A stretch of DNA of 64,000 nucleotides. It comes from [Clostridium] leptum DSM 753. GTDB taxonomy: Bacteria; Bacillota; Clostridia; Oscillospirales; Acutalibacteraceae. This document shows positions 50,093 through 59,197 of the stretch, one piece after another; position 1 is the first letter of the stretch, and each line of letters starts with the position of its first letter. Made by a program: the position numbers and the translations under genes. Under the pieces are notes generated by a model. It worked only from the letters and a program-made list of their open reading frames with translations. It was not told the origin of the DNA and made no database searches. Where the stretch lies: positions 62,001-126,000 of the forward strand of contig DS480348.1 of the NCBI GenBank assembly GCA_000154345.1, in the 5' to 3' direction.

Positions 50093-51041
50093 CCTGAAAG
50101 ACCAGTTCTTCGGCTGCGAGATCGAGATGACGGGGCTGTCCCGCCAGCAGGCTGCGGAAGCGGTGGCCGCCCTGTTCGGCGCCACCGCCACCCACTCCCG
50201 TTCCTCCCGCACCTATGACCCATGGGAGGTCACCGACAACGAGGGGAAAACATGGCGCTTTGTCTTTGACGCCAGCATCCGCGCCACCCATCGGAGTGGG
50301 CGCAGGCAGCTTTCCACAGGCGATGACACCTACAAAGTGGAGATGAACTCCCCCAAACTGGAATACAGCGAGATGGGGAAGCTTCAAGATGTAGTACGCG
50401 CCCTCCGCCATGCGGGGGCTGTGGTCAATTCATCCTGCGGGATGCACGTCCATGTGGACGCCTCCAAGCACACCCCGCAGAGTTTGAAGAACGCCCTGTC
50501 CATCATGTACTCCAAGGAGGATATCCTGTTCAAAGCCCTCAAAGTGGACGAGCGCCGGGTGGAACGCTGGTGCCAGAAGGTACGGGAACCCATGCTGGAG
50601 AAGATCCGCAGGCTGCCCACCAACACCACCATGGAACGCCTCAAGCGGGAATGGTATGGAGGGACCGATGGCAGCTACGAGCACTACAACTGGACCCGGT
50701 ACTACGCCTTGAACCTTCATTCGGTGTTCTATCGCGGCACATTGGAGTGGCGCTGTTTTGAAAGCACCCTCCATGCTGGGAAAGTGCGCACCAATATTAC
50801 GCTGGCGCTGGCTATCTCCGCCCAGGCCATCAATCAGAAGCGGACGGTGATGCGGAAAACCGAGATCAGCGAGAACCCCGCCTTCACCTTCCGCACCTTT
50901 CTTTTGCGCCTTGGCCTGATTGGGCCGGAGTACAAAAATGTGCGGGAACACTTACTCTCTAATCTTCCCGGCGACAGGGCCTGGCGGTATGACAAATCCC
51001 AGTACCCCAGCCTGCAGAACCGACGCAACCAAGAACGATAG
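50088..51041 (+). CDS. Putative amidoligase (ATP-grasp-like/GCS-fold, Amidoligase_2 type)
   Basis: Visible motifs IDLKDQFFGCEIEMTG at the N-terminus, DDTYKVEMNSPKLEYSEM, SCGMHVHVDA and TLEWRCFEST fit the carboxylate-amine ligase-like amidoligase family (GCS-fold), predicted to join peptides or amines by amide bonds. The first canonical start (ATG 50127) would cut off the conserved FGCEIE strand and lacks a ribosome site. The frame opens after a stop at 50076, and ATT 50088 sits 9 bp from GGAGGTGA, so I place the start there, initiating on AUU. About 317 aa. It overlaps the methyltransferase stop and is followed by a gamma-glutamylcyclotransferase, its usual partner. Confidence 0.75.
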   Translation: MDLKDQFFGCEIEMTGLSRQQAAEAVAALFGATATHSRSSRTYDPWEVTDNEGKTWRFVFDASIRATHRSGRRQLSTGDDTYKVEMNSPKLEYSEMGKLQDVVRALRHAGAVVNSSCGMHVHVDASKHTPQSLKNALSIMYSKEDILFKALKVDERRVERWCQKVREPMLEKIRRLPTNTTMERLKREWYGGTDGSYEHYNWTRYYALNLHSVFYRGTLEWRCFESTLHAGKVRTNITLALAISAQAINQKRTVMRKTEISENPAFTFRTFLLRLGLIGPEYKNVREHLLSNLPGDRAWRYDKSQYPSLQNRRNQER

Positions 51042-51046
51042 AGGTG

Positions 51047-51563
51047 ATGAAAAACCAAAGGGAAACTTTACTTTGCCTACGGCTCCAACATGAACCTGAA
51101 CCAGATGGCCTTCCGCTGCCCGGACGCCCAAGTGGTGGATACCGTCCGTCTGGAGGGATACCGCCTCGCTTTCCGTATGAATGGCGGCGGGCATGGCGTT
51201 GCCACCATCCTGCCGGAGCCGGGCAGCTTTGTGGATGGCGTCCTCTGGCGCATTTCGGAACGGGACGAGCAGAGCCTGGACCACTATGAGGGATTCCCCC
51301 GGCTGTACGGAAAGGAACCCGTCACTGTGGTAGACCCGGATGGCCTGAAGCGGGAAGTCATGGCCTATACCATGAACAGCCCCTACAAGGACGCTCCCGC
51401 ACTGCCCTCTCAATCGTACCTGTCCGGAATCCTTCACGGCTGCCGGCAGAACGGGATTGAAATCGAGTCTGTGCTGGACGCTGTCTGGCGCACCCAGCGG
51501 GATACGCACCACAAGGTGATCCCCCGGAAAAAGCCCCGCCAGAAAAATGGCGAGGAACGATAA
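51047..51563 (+). CDS. Gamma-glutamylcyclotransferase-like protein with apparent start-proximal frameshift
   Basis: The YGSNMN nucleotide/substrate loop and the following fold (DAQVVDTVRLEGYRLAF, SLDHYEGFPRLYGKE with the catalytic Glu) mark an AIG2/GGCT-family protein that cleaves gamma-glutamyl amines or removes amide tags. The only ribosome site and ATG (GAGGTG, ATG 51047) are in a different frame. KLYFAYGSNMN lies in the frame that continues to 51563, which has no start before ATG 51090, inside the active-site loop. Removing one C at 51055-51056 would restore MKNKGKLYFAYGSN. It is therefore a recent mutation, sequencing error or frameshift site. Confidence 0.75.
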
Positions 51564-51573
51564 TTCTGCTTTA

Positions 51574-51622
51574 GCCCCCGTGGGTTTGAGGGTTTCCCTC
51601 AAATCTGCGGGGGCTTTTTTTA
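51574..51622 (+). terminator. Terminator after the cyclotransferase gene
   Basis: GCCCCCG (51574-51580) pairs with CGGGGGC (51608-51614), with an inner GAGGG/CCCTC stem, then seven T. Confidence 0.9.
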
Positions 51623-51644
51623 TTTTGCCAAAAAGGAGACTGTT

Positions 51645-54600
51645 ATGAAAAATCTTAAAAGAGTGCTGTCCCTGATGATGGCGGTGCTGCTCTGCTTTGG
51701 GCTCTTCCCTGGCAGCGCCCTTGCCGCCGAGAATGATTATGACGGGTACCTCGCCATGATCGAATACAAAGACCGCCGTTATTCTCTCAGCGAAAACCTC
51801 CCTGCGCCTTTTGGCGGGCGTACAACCGAGGAATTCTTCGAGCTGCGGATCAATGATTTACGCACATACCGCACCGCCTACTGCATCCAGATGGGTGTAC
51901 GGGCCAACAGCGGCATCGGCTACGAGGCCTCGGATGATTACGCCTCTTTCACAGAAGAACAAAAGGCGCTGATCAACACCACCCTCACCCTGGGCTACAA
52001 CATGGAAACCGGCACAAAGTACGGGGGCAGCGCCATCGATGAGTACATCGCCACCCAAATCCTCATCTGGCTCATTGCCCACAACCAGCTCGGCACAGGG
52101 TATGAGAGCCAGATCGTGGACGAGATCACTGCCAACAGCCCTGCGGCGAAGCCCATCTTCTATACCCTGCGGGAAAACGTGATGAACTACCGCACGGTCC
52201 CGTCCTTTACCACAGACGACCCCGGTGCGGTTGGGGCCTATACCCATGCCTTGCAGTACAACGAAAGCACCGGGAAAAATGAAACGACGCTGGTGGATGA
52301 GAACCATGTGCTGGGTGATTTCACCTTCAGCTGCCCCGGCGTGGATTTTTCCGTGGACGGGAACCAGCTGCACATTTCCACCAGTGAAACGGAATTCGGG
52401 ACCATCACCGCTGAAAAGAGCCTGCCCTCTTCCATCCCCGGTGTGGTAACCGGCGGCACGAAATACTGGCTGCGGGATACCTATCAAAATGTCGTCACCT
52501 TCGATGTGGAGGGCGAGGCCCAGCCGGTGAAGTGCTACTTCTCCCTCGAAATCAGATCCGGTACCCTGCAGATCGTGAAAACCTCCGAGGATGGCGAGGT
52601 TTCCGGCATCCCCTTCCACATCTCCGGCAACGGGGTGGAACGGGATGTGGTGACAGGCCCGGATGGTACCATTGGGGTGGACAATCTCCAGGCCGGCACT
52701 TACACCATCACCGAGCAATCACCGGACCGATACGTCCAGCCCGCTTCCCAGCAGGTGACCATTTACCCCGGCCAGACCGCCAGCGTCAGCTTTTCCAATG
52801 TGCTGAAGAAGTTCACCGTCACCATGGAAAAGGTGGATTCCGTCACTGGGGAAGCCCAGGGCGACGCCTCCCTGGATGGCGCGGTGTATGGAATGTTCAA
52901 GGGAGAAACCCTGCTGGACACCTACACCACTTCGGGCGGGGGAAAATTCACCACCAAGGAGTACCCCTGCGGCACGGATTACTCCATTCGAGAGGTCTCG
53001 CCCAGCGAGGGGTACCTGCTGGATGAAACCGTCTATCCTGTGGGCGCAGAGCCGGGGAACTTCACGCTGGAACACAACAGCATCCCCATGACCGCAACGG
53101 AGGATGTGGTGCTCGGCTCCATTGCCATTACCAAGCACACCGACCAGCCTGCCATTCCAGAGCAGGACGCTCCTGCGCCTGAAACAGAGTCCCCCACTGA
53201 GGAAGAAGCTGCCGTTACGGAAGAACAGCAGACCGAAAGCGCAGAGGAAGCTCCCGCTTCCAGCACACCTGAAAATGGCGCTGTTCCTGAAAACGGCTCC
53301 GAGCCTTCCAGCCAGCCGGAAGAAAATGAAGCTGCCGACGAAGGCCAGGCCGGGGAAAGCAGCGCCGCCCCGGAAAACGACGATGAGCAGGAACCAGCCG
53401 ATGTTGACCAGCCTGATGCATCCGATGAGGAAGCAGAAGCTGTTCCGCCGGCAGTTACCAGCGATGAGGTGCAGATCGAGCAGCCGGAGGCCGGGGCTGA
53501 ATTTCAGGTCTACCTGGCCAGTGCGGGCAGTTACGAGAACGCCAAAGAGTCTGAACGGGATATCCTGCTGACAGATTCCTATGGTTTTGCCCAGTCGAAG
53601 GACCTCCCTTACGGCCTGTATGTGGTGCATCAAACCGCTGGCGCCGAGGGGCAAAAATTCGTCCCGGATTTCTCCGTGTTCATTTCCGAGCATGGCAAAA
53701 CCTATTACTTCATCCTGAACAACCCCACCTTTACCTCCCTCATCCGCTTTGAAAAAAGGGACGCCGAATCCGGCGAGATCATCCCGCTGGCCGGCACCTC
53801 CGTGAAGATCCGCAATGCGGATACCGGCGAATGGGTAGTGCAGCACATCAACTATCCCAGCCCTATGGACATCGACACCTTCGTGACGGATTCCACAGGG
53901 ACCCTCATGCTGCCGGAGGCCCTGGGCTTTGGAAATTACGAGTTGTATGAACAGCAGAGTCCCTGGGGTTATGTTCTGGATGATGAGCCGGTACCCTTTG
54001 TGGTGGATGGCACCCAGGACGTTGTCACCGTGACCAAGTACAACACGGTTCAGAAAGGCACCATCACCGTCCACAAGGAGGGCGAGGTGTTCAGCCATGT
54101 GGCAGAAGCCGGTGGCCTCTACCAGCCGCAGTATGAGGTGCAGGGTCAGCCGGGCGCTGTTTACGACATCACCGCTCTGGAGGATATCGTCACCCCGGAT
54201 GGCGTCATTCACGCAAAGGCGGGAGAACTGGTGGCTGCCCTGACCACTGGTAGCGATGGGACTGCCACATCGGAGCCCTTGTACCTGGGCCGCTACCAAA
54301 TTTCTGAACGGACAGCGCCCGCAGGCATGGTGCTGGATCCCAAACCGAAGGAAGTCACCCTCGCCTACGCCGGTCAGGAGGTGTCTGTCACCTCCGCCGA
54401 AGTGGGCTTTGTCAATGAACGGCAGAAGGTGGAGATCAGCCTCCAAAAGCTGCTGGAGCAGGATGAGACCTTCTCCATCGGGATGAATGAGGAATGGAAA
54501 AACATCACCTTCGGCCTGTTCGCCGCAGAGGAAATCGTCGCCGCCGATGGCAGTTCCATCCCCGCCGATGGCCTCATCGAGACCACCGGCATCGATGAAA

Positions 54601-55844
54601 ATGGGAACGCCGCCTTCAAAACCGACCTCCCCTGCGGGGTCTCGCTGTATGTAAAAGAGATCGGTACGGATGAGCACTACCTGTTGAGCGATGAGAAATA
54701 CCCTGTGGTGTTTGAGTACGCCGGGCAGGACGTCGCCACCGTGCAGCTAAAGGTCAATGACGGAGAAGCCATCGAAAACACGCTGAAGTATGGCAAGATA
54801 TCCGGCTGGAAGGTGGACCAGGATGGAGTCAAGTTAGGCGGCGCCGTGATCGGCCTGTTCCGCTTTGACGAAACTGAGTTCACAGAAGAAACCGCCCTCA
54901 TGGTCACCGAGAGTGATCCCGACGGGTACTTTGAATTTGACCGGGTACCCGTTGGCAATTGGGTCATTCGTGAGATCGCAGCGCCGGAAGCCTTCGTGCT
55001 GAGCGAGGAGACCTTCCCTGTGGAGATCACCGAAGATGGGCAGGCCATTGAGATCACCATGGAAAACCAAATCATCCGGGGTACTGTGGAAACCACCAAG
55101 GTAGACGCCGACTTCCCGGAGAACACGCTGTCTGGAGCCATCTTCGAGGTGTATGCCGATGTGGATCACAACGGGGAGTTCGACCCTGACACCGACAAGC
55201 TGGTGGGTGAAATGGCTGAGTCCGAGGGCGGTATCTATCAGCTGAAGGACTTGCAGTACGGAGATTACTTCCTGCACGAGAAGGAAGCCCCTGAATTTTT
55301 CCAGCGTGACGAGGGGTACTATCCCTTCTCCATCACGGAAAACGGCGCCATCGTGCGGGTGGAAACCGAAGCTGGCGTGGGCTTCCTCAACCATGCGCAG
55401 ACCGGCTCCCTGAAGGTGGTAAAGACAGCCGATGACGATAAGATTGAAGGACGCACCTTCAAAATCACCGGCACAGACTTCATGGGCAACGCCTATGAGC
55501 AGGAGTTTCAAACCGATGAGAACGGTGAAATCAACGTCACCCTCCGGGTGGGCGAGTACACCGTTTCCGAGGTGGCCGGTGAGGATGCCAAACAGTATAT
55601 CCTGCCGGATGACCAGACCGTGGAGATCCTGGCTGGTGAAACCGTCACCGTGGCGATGCACAACAAGCTGGTGCCAGAAGTTCCCACCGTTCCTCAGACA
55701 GGGGACAGCCCCTGGATGCCCGCAGTTTTGATTGGCCTTTCCGCTCTGGCACTGTTGGCAAGCGGAGGGCTCCTCGCCATGCACCTTGTGGGCAAAAAGA
55801 AGAGATCCGCAGGCGGTGATGACAGGGACCAGGATATCCGATGA
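51645..55844 (+). CDS. Sortase-anchored surface adhesin with thioester and Cna-B/SpaA-like repeat domains
   Basis: A 1399-aa surface protein. The signal peptide ends near ALAAEN (~30). A thioester domain follows, with Cys80 (YCIQ) and Gln138 (ATQILIW) as the likely cross-linking pair for covalent attachment to host surfaces. From ~300 onward there are many Cna-B/SpaA-like beta domains (GTLQIVKTSEDGEVSGIPFHI; GTITVHKEG; GSLKVVKTADDDKIEGRTFKI), of the kind that form internal isopeptide bonds. A Glu/Pro/Ala-rich linker covers ~510-620. It ends VPTVPQTGDSPW, a membrane span and KKKR, a VPQTG variant of the LPxTG sorting signal. ATG follows AAAGGAG. The sortase gene overlaps its stop. Confidence 0.92.
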   Translation: MKNLKRVLSLMMAVLLCFGLFPGSALAAENDYDGYLAMIEYKDRRYSLSENLPAPFGGRTTEEFFELRINDLRTYRTAYCIQMGVRANSGIGYEASDDYASFTEEQKALINTTLTLGYNMETGTKYGGSAIDEYIATQILIWLIAHNQLGTGYESQIVDEITANSPAAKPIFYTLRENVMNYRTVPSFTTDDPGAVGAYTHALQYNESTGKNETTLVDENHVLGDFTFSCPGVDFSVDGNQLHISTSETEFGTITAEKSLPSSIPGVVTGGTKYWLRDTYQNVVTFDVEGEAQPVKCYFSLEIRSGTLQIVKTSEDGEVSGIPFHISGNGVERDVVTGPDGTIGVDNLQAGTYTITEQSPDRYVQPASQQVTIYPGQTASVSFSNVLKKFTVTMEKVDSVTGEAQGDASLDGAVYGMFKGETLLDTYTTSGGGKFTTKEYPCGTDYSIREVSPSEGYLLDETVYPVGAEPGNFTLEHNSIPMTATEDVVLGSIAITKHTDQPAIPEQDAPAPETESPTEEEAAVTEEQQTESAEEAPASSTPENGAVPENGSEPSSQPEENEAADEGQAGESSAAPENDDEQEPADVDQPDASDEEAEAVPPAVTSDEVQIEQPEAGAEFQVYLASAGSYENAKESERDILLTDSYGFAQSKDLPYGLYVVHQTAGAEGQKFVPDFSVFISEHGKTYYFILNNPTFTSLIRFEKRDAESGEIIPLAGTSVKIRNADTGEWVVQHINYPSPMDIDTFVTDSTGTLMLPEALGFGNYELYEQQSPWGYVLDDEPVPFVVDGTQDVVTVTKYNTVQKGTITVHKEGEVFSHVAEAGGLYQPQYEVQGQPGAVYDITALEDIVTPDGVIHAKAGELVAALTTGSDGTATSEPLYLGRYQISERTAPAGMVLDPKPKEVTLAYAGQEVSVTSAEVGFVNERQKVEISLQKLLEQDETFSIGMNEEWKNITFGLFAAEEIVAADGSSIPADGLIETTGIDENGNAAFKTDLPCGVSLYVKEIGTDEHYLLSDEKYPVVFEYAGQDVATVQLKVNDGEAIENTLKYGKISGWKVDQDGVKLGGAVIGLFRFDETEFTEETALMVTESDPDGYFEFDRVPVGNWVIREIAAPEAFVLSEETFPVEITEDGQAIEITMENQIIRGTVETTKVDADFPENTLSGAIFEVYADVDHNGEFDPDTDKLVGEMAESEGGIYQLKDLQYGDYFLHEKEAPEFFQRDEGYYPFSITENGAIVRVETEAGVGFLNHAQTGSLKVVKTADDDKIEGRTFKITGTDFMGNAYEQEFQTDENGEINVTLRVGEYTVSEVAGEDAKQYILPDDQTVEILAGETVTVAMHNKLVPEVPTVPQTGDSPWMPAVLIGLSALALLASGGLLAMHLVGKKKRSAGGDDRDQDIR

Positions 55845-56611
55845 AAACCTTTCTGAAAGGTTTCTGCATCGGCCTGCTGTGCCTGAGCCTGTTGGGGCTT
55901 GCGTGGTTTTTGGTGCTCCAGCCGGAGCTGACCAATGGAGAAGCGCAGACCCTAAAAGAGGAATACACAGTACAGCCCCTCCCCGGAGCCGAAAGCTCCG
56001 GGGAGGAACCGGCTGGGAATGAACAAACCGTGCAGGAGCAGGTGCCGGAAGCCATTGTAGACCTCCCGGCCCTGCAAGCGGAATACCCGGATATCAAGGG
56101 GTGGATCACCATCCCCGGAACCTGCGTGGACTACCCTGTCCTGCAAAGCAGCGCCGATGATCCCGAATACTACTTGCGGCGCACCTATCAAGGGGAATGG
56201 CGCACAGCCGGCAGCATTTTCTTTCAGTGGGACTGTACCCCGGAAAGCCGGAACACCGTGGTCTACGGACACAACATGAACGACGGGACCATGTTCGCTG
56301 TGCTTCAGAAGATGGCCGACGCAGCGTTCCGGGAAGAACATTCCGAAATCCTCCTGCAGACGGAAACTGGGCTGCGGGAGTACACCATCGTGGCTGTGCT
56401 GAAAACGGATATCTCCAAACTCTCCTTTAACCGCACCGTGTTTGCGGACGATGAAGATTTCCTCTCCTTTCAGAAGGAGCTGCTTGCACAGCCGCTGTAT
56501 CACGACCCAGCATTTATCCCCGGCGCAGGCCACCGCCTGCTGACGCTCGTCACCTGTTCTTATGAATGGGAGAACGCCCGCACGGTGGTCATCGCCGTAC
56601 AAGTGAGGTGA
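55841..56611 (+). CDS. srtB: Class B sortase
   Basis: A 256-aa membrane-anchored transpeptidase. An N-terminal span (residues ~5-25) and a Glu/Pro-rich stalk precede the catalytic barrel: YGHNMNDGTMF (His), LLTLVTCSYEWENARTVVIA (Cys and Arg). GWITIPGTCVDYPVLQ and FFQWDC are SrtB family features. Overlap of 4 bp with the adhesin gene implies that it anchors that protein, through VPQTG. Confidence 0.93.
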   Translation: MKTFLKGFCIGLLCLSLLGLAWFLVLQPELTNGEAQTLKEEYTVQPLPGAESSGEEPAGNEQTVQEQVPEAIVDLPALQAEYPDIKGWITIPGTCVDYPVLQSSADDPEYYLRRTYQGEWRTAGSIFFQWDCTPESRNTVVYGHNMNDGTMFAVLQKMADAAFREEHSEILLQTETGLREYTIVAVLKTDISKLSFNRTVFADDEDFLSFQKELLAQPLYHDPAFIPGAGHRLLTLVTCSYEWENARTVVIAVQVR

Positions 56612-56621
56612 GAATGAACCT

Positions 56622-56714
56622 ATGGAACCGAAAGCAATTATAGTCATTGTCCTGTGCGCTGTCATTTTAGGCGGGCTTGTTTTCCTGCACATTCGCAACC
56701 GCAGGAAGAAGTAG
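56622..56714 (+). CDS. 30-aa single-span membrane peptide
   Basis: MEPKAIIVIVLCAVILGGLVF followed by a basic tail (HIRNRRKK). One hydrophobic helix with positive-inside end. AGGTGAG precedes it, 10 bp after the sortase stop and before a terminator. Could be a micro-subunit of the surface-anchoring system. No known family. Confidence 0.5.
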   Translation: MEPKAIIVIVLCAVILGGLVFLHIRNRRKK

Positions 56715-56731
56715 CAGAGATTTGGTTGAGT

Positions 56732-56757
56732 GGGGCGCTGAAAAGCGCCCCGCTTTT
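56732..56757 (+). terminator. Terminator of the adhesin-sortase unit
   Basis: An 8-bp GC-only stem (56732-56739 with 56744-56751) then GCTTTTT. Confidence 0.85.
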
Positions 56758-56784
56758 TGTATTTGAATGCACTGGAGGGATTGA

Positions 56785-57030
56785 TTGAAGAAACTTGGAC
56801 TTTTAGACCGGCTGGCAGAGCAGCACCGCACCTTCATCTCCAACCTGCGCCTGCAGCCAACCCTCAAATGGGAGGCCCTTGGAGACTTGTACCAGCTGGA
56901 GAACAAAGAGCAGTACCCGCTGAAGGAATGGGAAGAAGCTGTGTCCTACCTGCTGGGCTGCGAGGTGCGGTTTGCCAATTATGAGGACATCGGGAAAAGC
57001 CTCAAGCCCTTTTCCCTGAAAGTGAGGTGA
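56785..57030 (+). CDS. Hypothetical ICE protein (81 aa)
   Basis: KKLGLLDRLAEQHRTFISNLRLQPTLKWEALGDLYQLENKEQYPLKEWEEAVSYLLGC, a soluble helical protein with no recognised domain. TTG 56785 follows TGGAGGGA. It starts 4 bp before metK ends the spacer, so it is cotranscribed with metK. Confidence 0.6.
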   Translation: MKKLGLLDRLAEQHRTFISNLRLQPTLKWEALGDLYQLENKEQYPLKEWEEAVSYLLGCEVRFANYEDIGKSLKPFSLKVR

Positions 57031-57034
57031 CGCC

Positions 57035-58195
57035 ATGAATCAATTTTACACCGCCGAATCCGTCACGGAAGGCCACCCGGATAAGCTGTGCGACCTCATA
57101 GCCGACAGTGTTCTGGATGACTGCCTTTCCCACGACGCTCTCTCCCGTGTGGCCTGCGAAGTGCTGGCCACCAAGGGGCAGATCATCGTAGCTGGTGAGA
57201 TCACCAGCCTGCACGAACCTCAAATCCCGGCCATTGTCCGTTCCGTGCTGCGGAAGGTGGGCTACGACCCCGCCCGGTACGCCATCCAATGCCTCATCCA
57301 TAAGCAAAGCCCGGATATCGCCGCAGGGGTGGACTGTTCGTTAGAGCAGCGAAGGGGATCCCCCCAAGATCCTGTCCTCCGCTTGGGCGCCGGTGACCAG
57401 GGGGTCATGGTTGGATACGCCTGTTCGGAAACCCCGCAGATGATGCCTCTTCCCGTTGTACTGGCCCACCGGCTGGCCGGCTGCCTCACCACCGCCAGGA
57501 AATCCGGCATGGTGCGGGGCCTGCGCCCGGATGGAAAAGCCCAGGTCACCGTGGAGTACGACGAGGATGGACGCCCCCTGCGGCTGGACACGGTTGTCCT
57601 CTCCGCCCAGCACAGCCCGGAGAAGCCCGCCGATGAACTGTTTTGGGAACTCACCGACAAGGTGCTGGCCCCGGCGCTGCAGGCGCTTCCCCCGGACGAG
57701 GATACCAAAATCCTGCTGAACCCCTCCGGGCGGTTTGTGCTTGGCGGACCGGAGGCCGACACCGGCCTCACCGGAAGGAAACTCATGGTGGACAGCTACG
57801 GTGTGTTCGCACCCCATGGTGGCGGCGCCCTTTCCGGGAAGGATCCCACCAAGGTGGACCGTTCTGGGGCATATATGGCCCGCTACATCGCCAAAAACCT
57901 CGTGGCCGCCGGGCTGTGCAGCCGGTGCCAGGTGACGCTGGCCTACGCCATCGGAAAAGCCGAGCCGGTGATGGTGGAGGTGGATACCTTCGGCACCGGC
58001 TCCATCTGCGCCGACGATTGCCTGGCAGATGCGGTGCGCCTTGTCTTCGGGCTGACCCCTTCGGAGATCATCGCCCAGCTGGACCTTTTGACGCCCCGCT
58101 ATACCCAAACCGCAGCCTACGGGCATTTTGGAAAGCCGGAACTCCCATGGGAGCGCACCGACCAGGCCAAAATCCTCCGGGCGACGGTAATCTAA
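57035..58195 (+). CDS. metK: S-adenosylmethionine synthetase carried by the mobile element
   Basis: Methionine + ATP gives SAM + PPi + Pi. The 386-aa protein keeps the key residues: ESVTEGHPDKLCD (ATP/metal His-Pro-Asp-Lys), GAGDQGVMVGYA (methionine loop), GGGALSGKDPTKVDRSGAYMAR (P-loop-like triphosphate binding), and DTFGTGS. It is quite divergent from usual chromosomal MetK between these motifs (for example CSLEQRRGSPQDPVLRLGAGDQG), so it is a mobile-element lineage and not a chromosome copy. It sits between two DNA methyltransferase genes that use SAM. Confidence 0.93.
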   Translation: MNQFYTAESVTEGHPDKLCDLIADSVLDDCLSHDALSRVACEVLATKGQIIVAGEITSLHEPQIPAIVRSVLRKVGYDPARYAIQCLIHKQSPDIAAGVDCSLEQRRGSPQDPVLRLGAGDQGVMVGYACSETPQMMPLPVVLAHRLAGCLTTARKSGMVRGLRPDGKAQVTVEYDEDGRPLRLDTVVLSAQHSPEKPADELFWELTDKVLAPALQALPPDEDTKILLNPSGRFVLGGPEADTGLTGRKLMVDSYGVFAPHGGGALSGKDPTKVDRSGAYMARYIAKNLVAAGLCSRCQVTLAYAIGKAEPVMVEVDTFGTGSICADDCLADAVRLVFGLTPSEIIAQLDLLTPRYTQTAAYGHFGKPELPWERTDQAKILRATVI

Positions 58196-58216
58196 GACAA
58201 AGGAAGGAGAATTCCC

Positions 58217-59182
58217 ATGCCCGGAGTGAGCAAAGAGCAGATCACCGCCGCCAAGCAGATGACTGCCATCGAGTTTTTGCGCCGGTTTCGCCCCAATGAA
58301 CTGGTCAGAAGCGGCAGCCGTGGTGAATTCCAGCTGAGGGAGCACGACAGCTTCAAAATCAACGGGGAGTCCTCTATCTGGCATTGGAAAAGCCGGGATA
58401 TCGGAGGGAAATCCGCTCTGGACTACCTCATCAAAGTGGAAGGGATGAAGTTTGTAGATGCGGTGCTGGCCTTGTGCGACGAATGCCCCGGCTACATCCT
58501 GCCTTCGCCTCAACCAAAAAAGAGGCCGGAGTTCATCCTTCCACCGGCAGCTGTGAACAACCGCAGGGTGTTCGCCTATCTGCTGAAGCGGGGGATCAGC
58601 CGTGGGGTCATCGAAGCCTGCGTCCGGGCAGGGATCCTCTATGAAAGCGCAGACTACCACAACGCTATTTTCGTCGGCAGGGATGAAACCGGCACTGCCC
58701 GGTACGCCTTCCTGCGCGGCACCTACACACGGGGAGAACCCTTCAAGGCAGAGGTGCCGGGCAGCGATAAGCGGTTCTGCTTCCTTCTGCCGCCGAAGGG
58801 AAAAACCAACCGGGTGGCTGTGTACGAAGCCGCCATTGAACCCATGGCCCATCTGACGCTGGAAGGGACCACAGACAAATGGCGGCTGTCCCTCGGCGGC
58901 ATCTATGCGCCGGAAGAAGGACAGCGGCAGGAACGGGAGGCCAAGAACCCCCTTGCGCTGGACGCTTTTCTGGAGCGCCACCCGGAGATCGAGGAAATCG
59001 AGATCTGTACCAACAACGATTTTGCCGGGCGCTGGGCCGCAGCCCACATTGAGAGGGCCTATCAAGGCCGGTACCGCATGGTGAAGAACCTGCCCAGGCG
59101 GGAGGGCTGCGACTATGGCGACCTGGCAAAAGAAAACTATGAACGGCGAGCCGCCCGGAGCCTTTCGGACGGTTCCCGATAG
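58217..59182 (+). CDS. DUF3991/Toprim-domain primase-like protein
   Basis: A 321-aa protein of the type found in most Tn1549-like elements. The N-terminal region (ITAAKQMTAIEFLRRFRPNEL...WHWKSRDIGGKSALDYLIKVEGMKF) resembles the CHC2-like primase module without its zinc ligands. DUF3991 is the middle (VFAYLLKRGISRGVIEACVRAGILYES). A Toprim-like C-terminus (VAVYEAAIEPMAH; ICTNNDFAGRWAAAHI) follows. Probably acts in element DNA replication after transfer. Confidence 0.8.
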   Translation: MPGVSKEQITAAKQMTAIEFLRRFRPNELVRSGSRGEFQLREHDSFKINGESSIWHWKSRDIGGKSALDYLIKVEGMKFVDAVLALCDECPGYILPSPQPKKRPEFILPPAAVNNRRVFAYLLKRGISRGVIEACVRAGILYESADYHNAIFVGRDETGTARYAFLRGTYTRGEPFKAEVPGSDKRFCFLLPPKGKTNRVAVYEAAIEPMAHLTLEGTTDKWRLSLGGIYAPEEGQRQEREAKNPLALDAFLERHPEIEEIEICTNNDFAGRWAAAHIERAYQGRYRMVKNLPRREGCDYGDLAKENYERRAARSLSDGSR

Positions 59183-59197
59183 AAAGAAGGTCATGCA

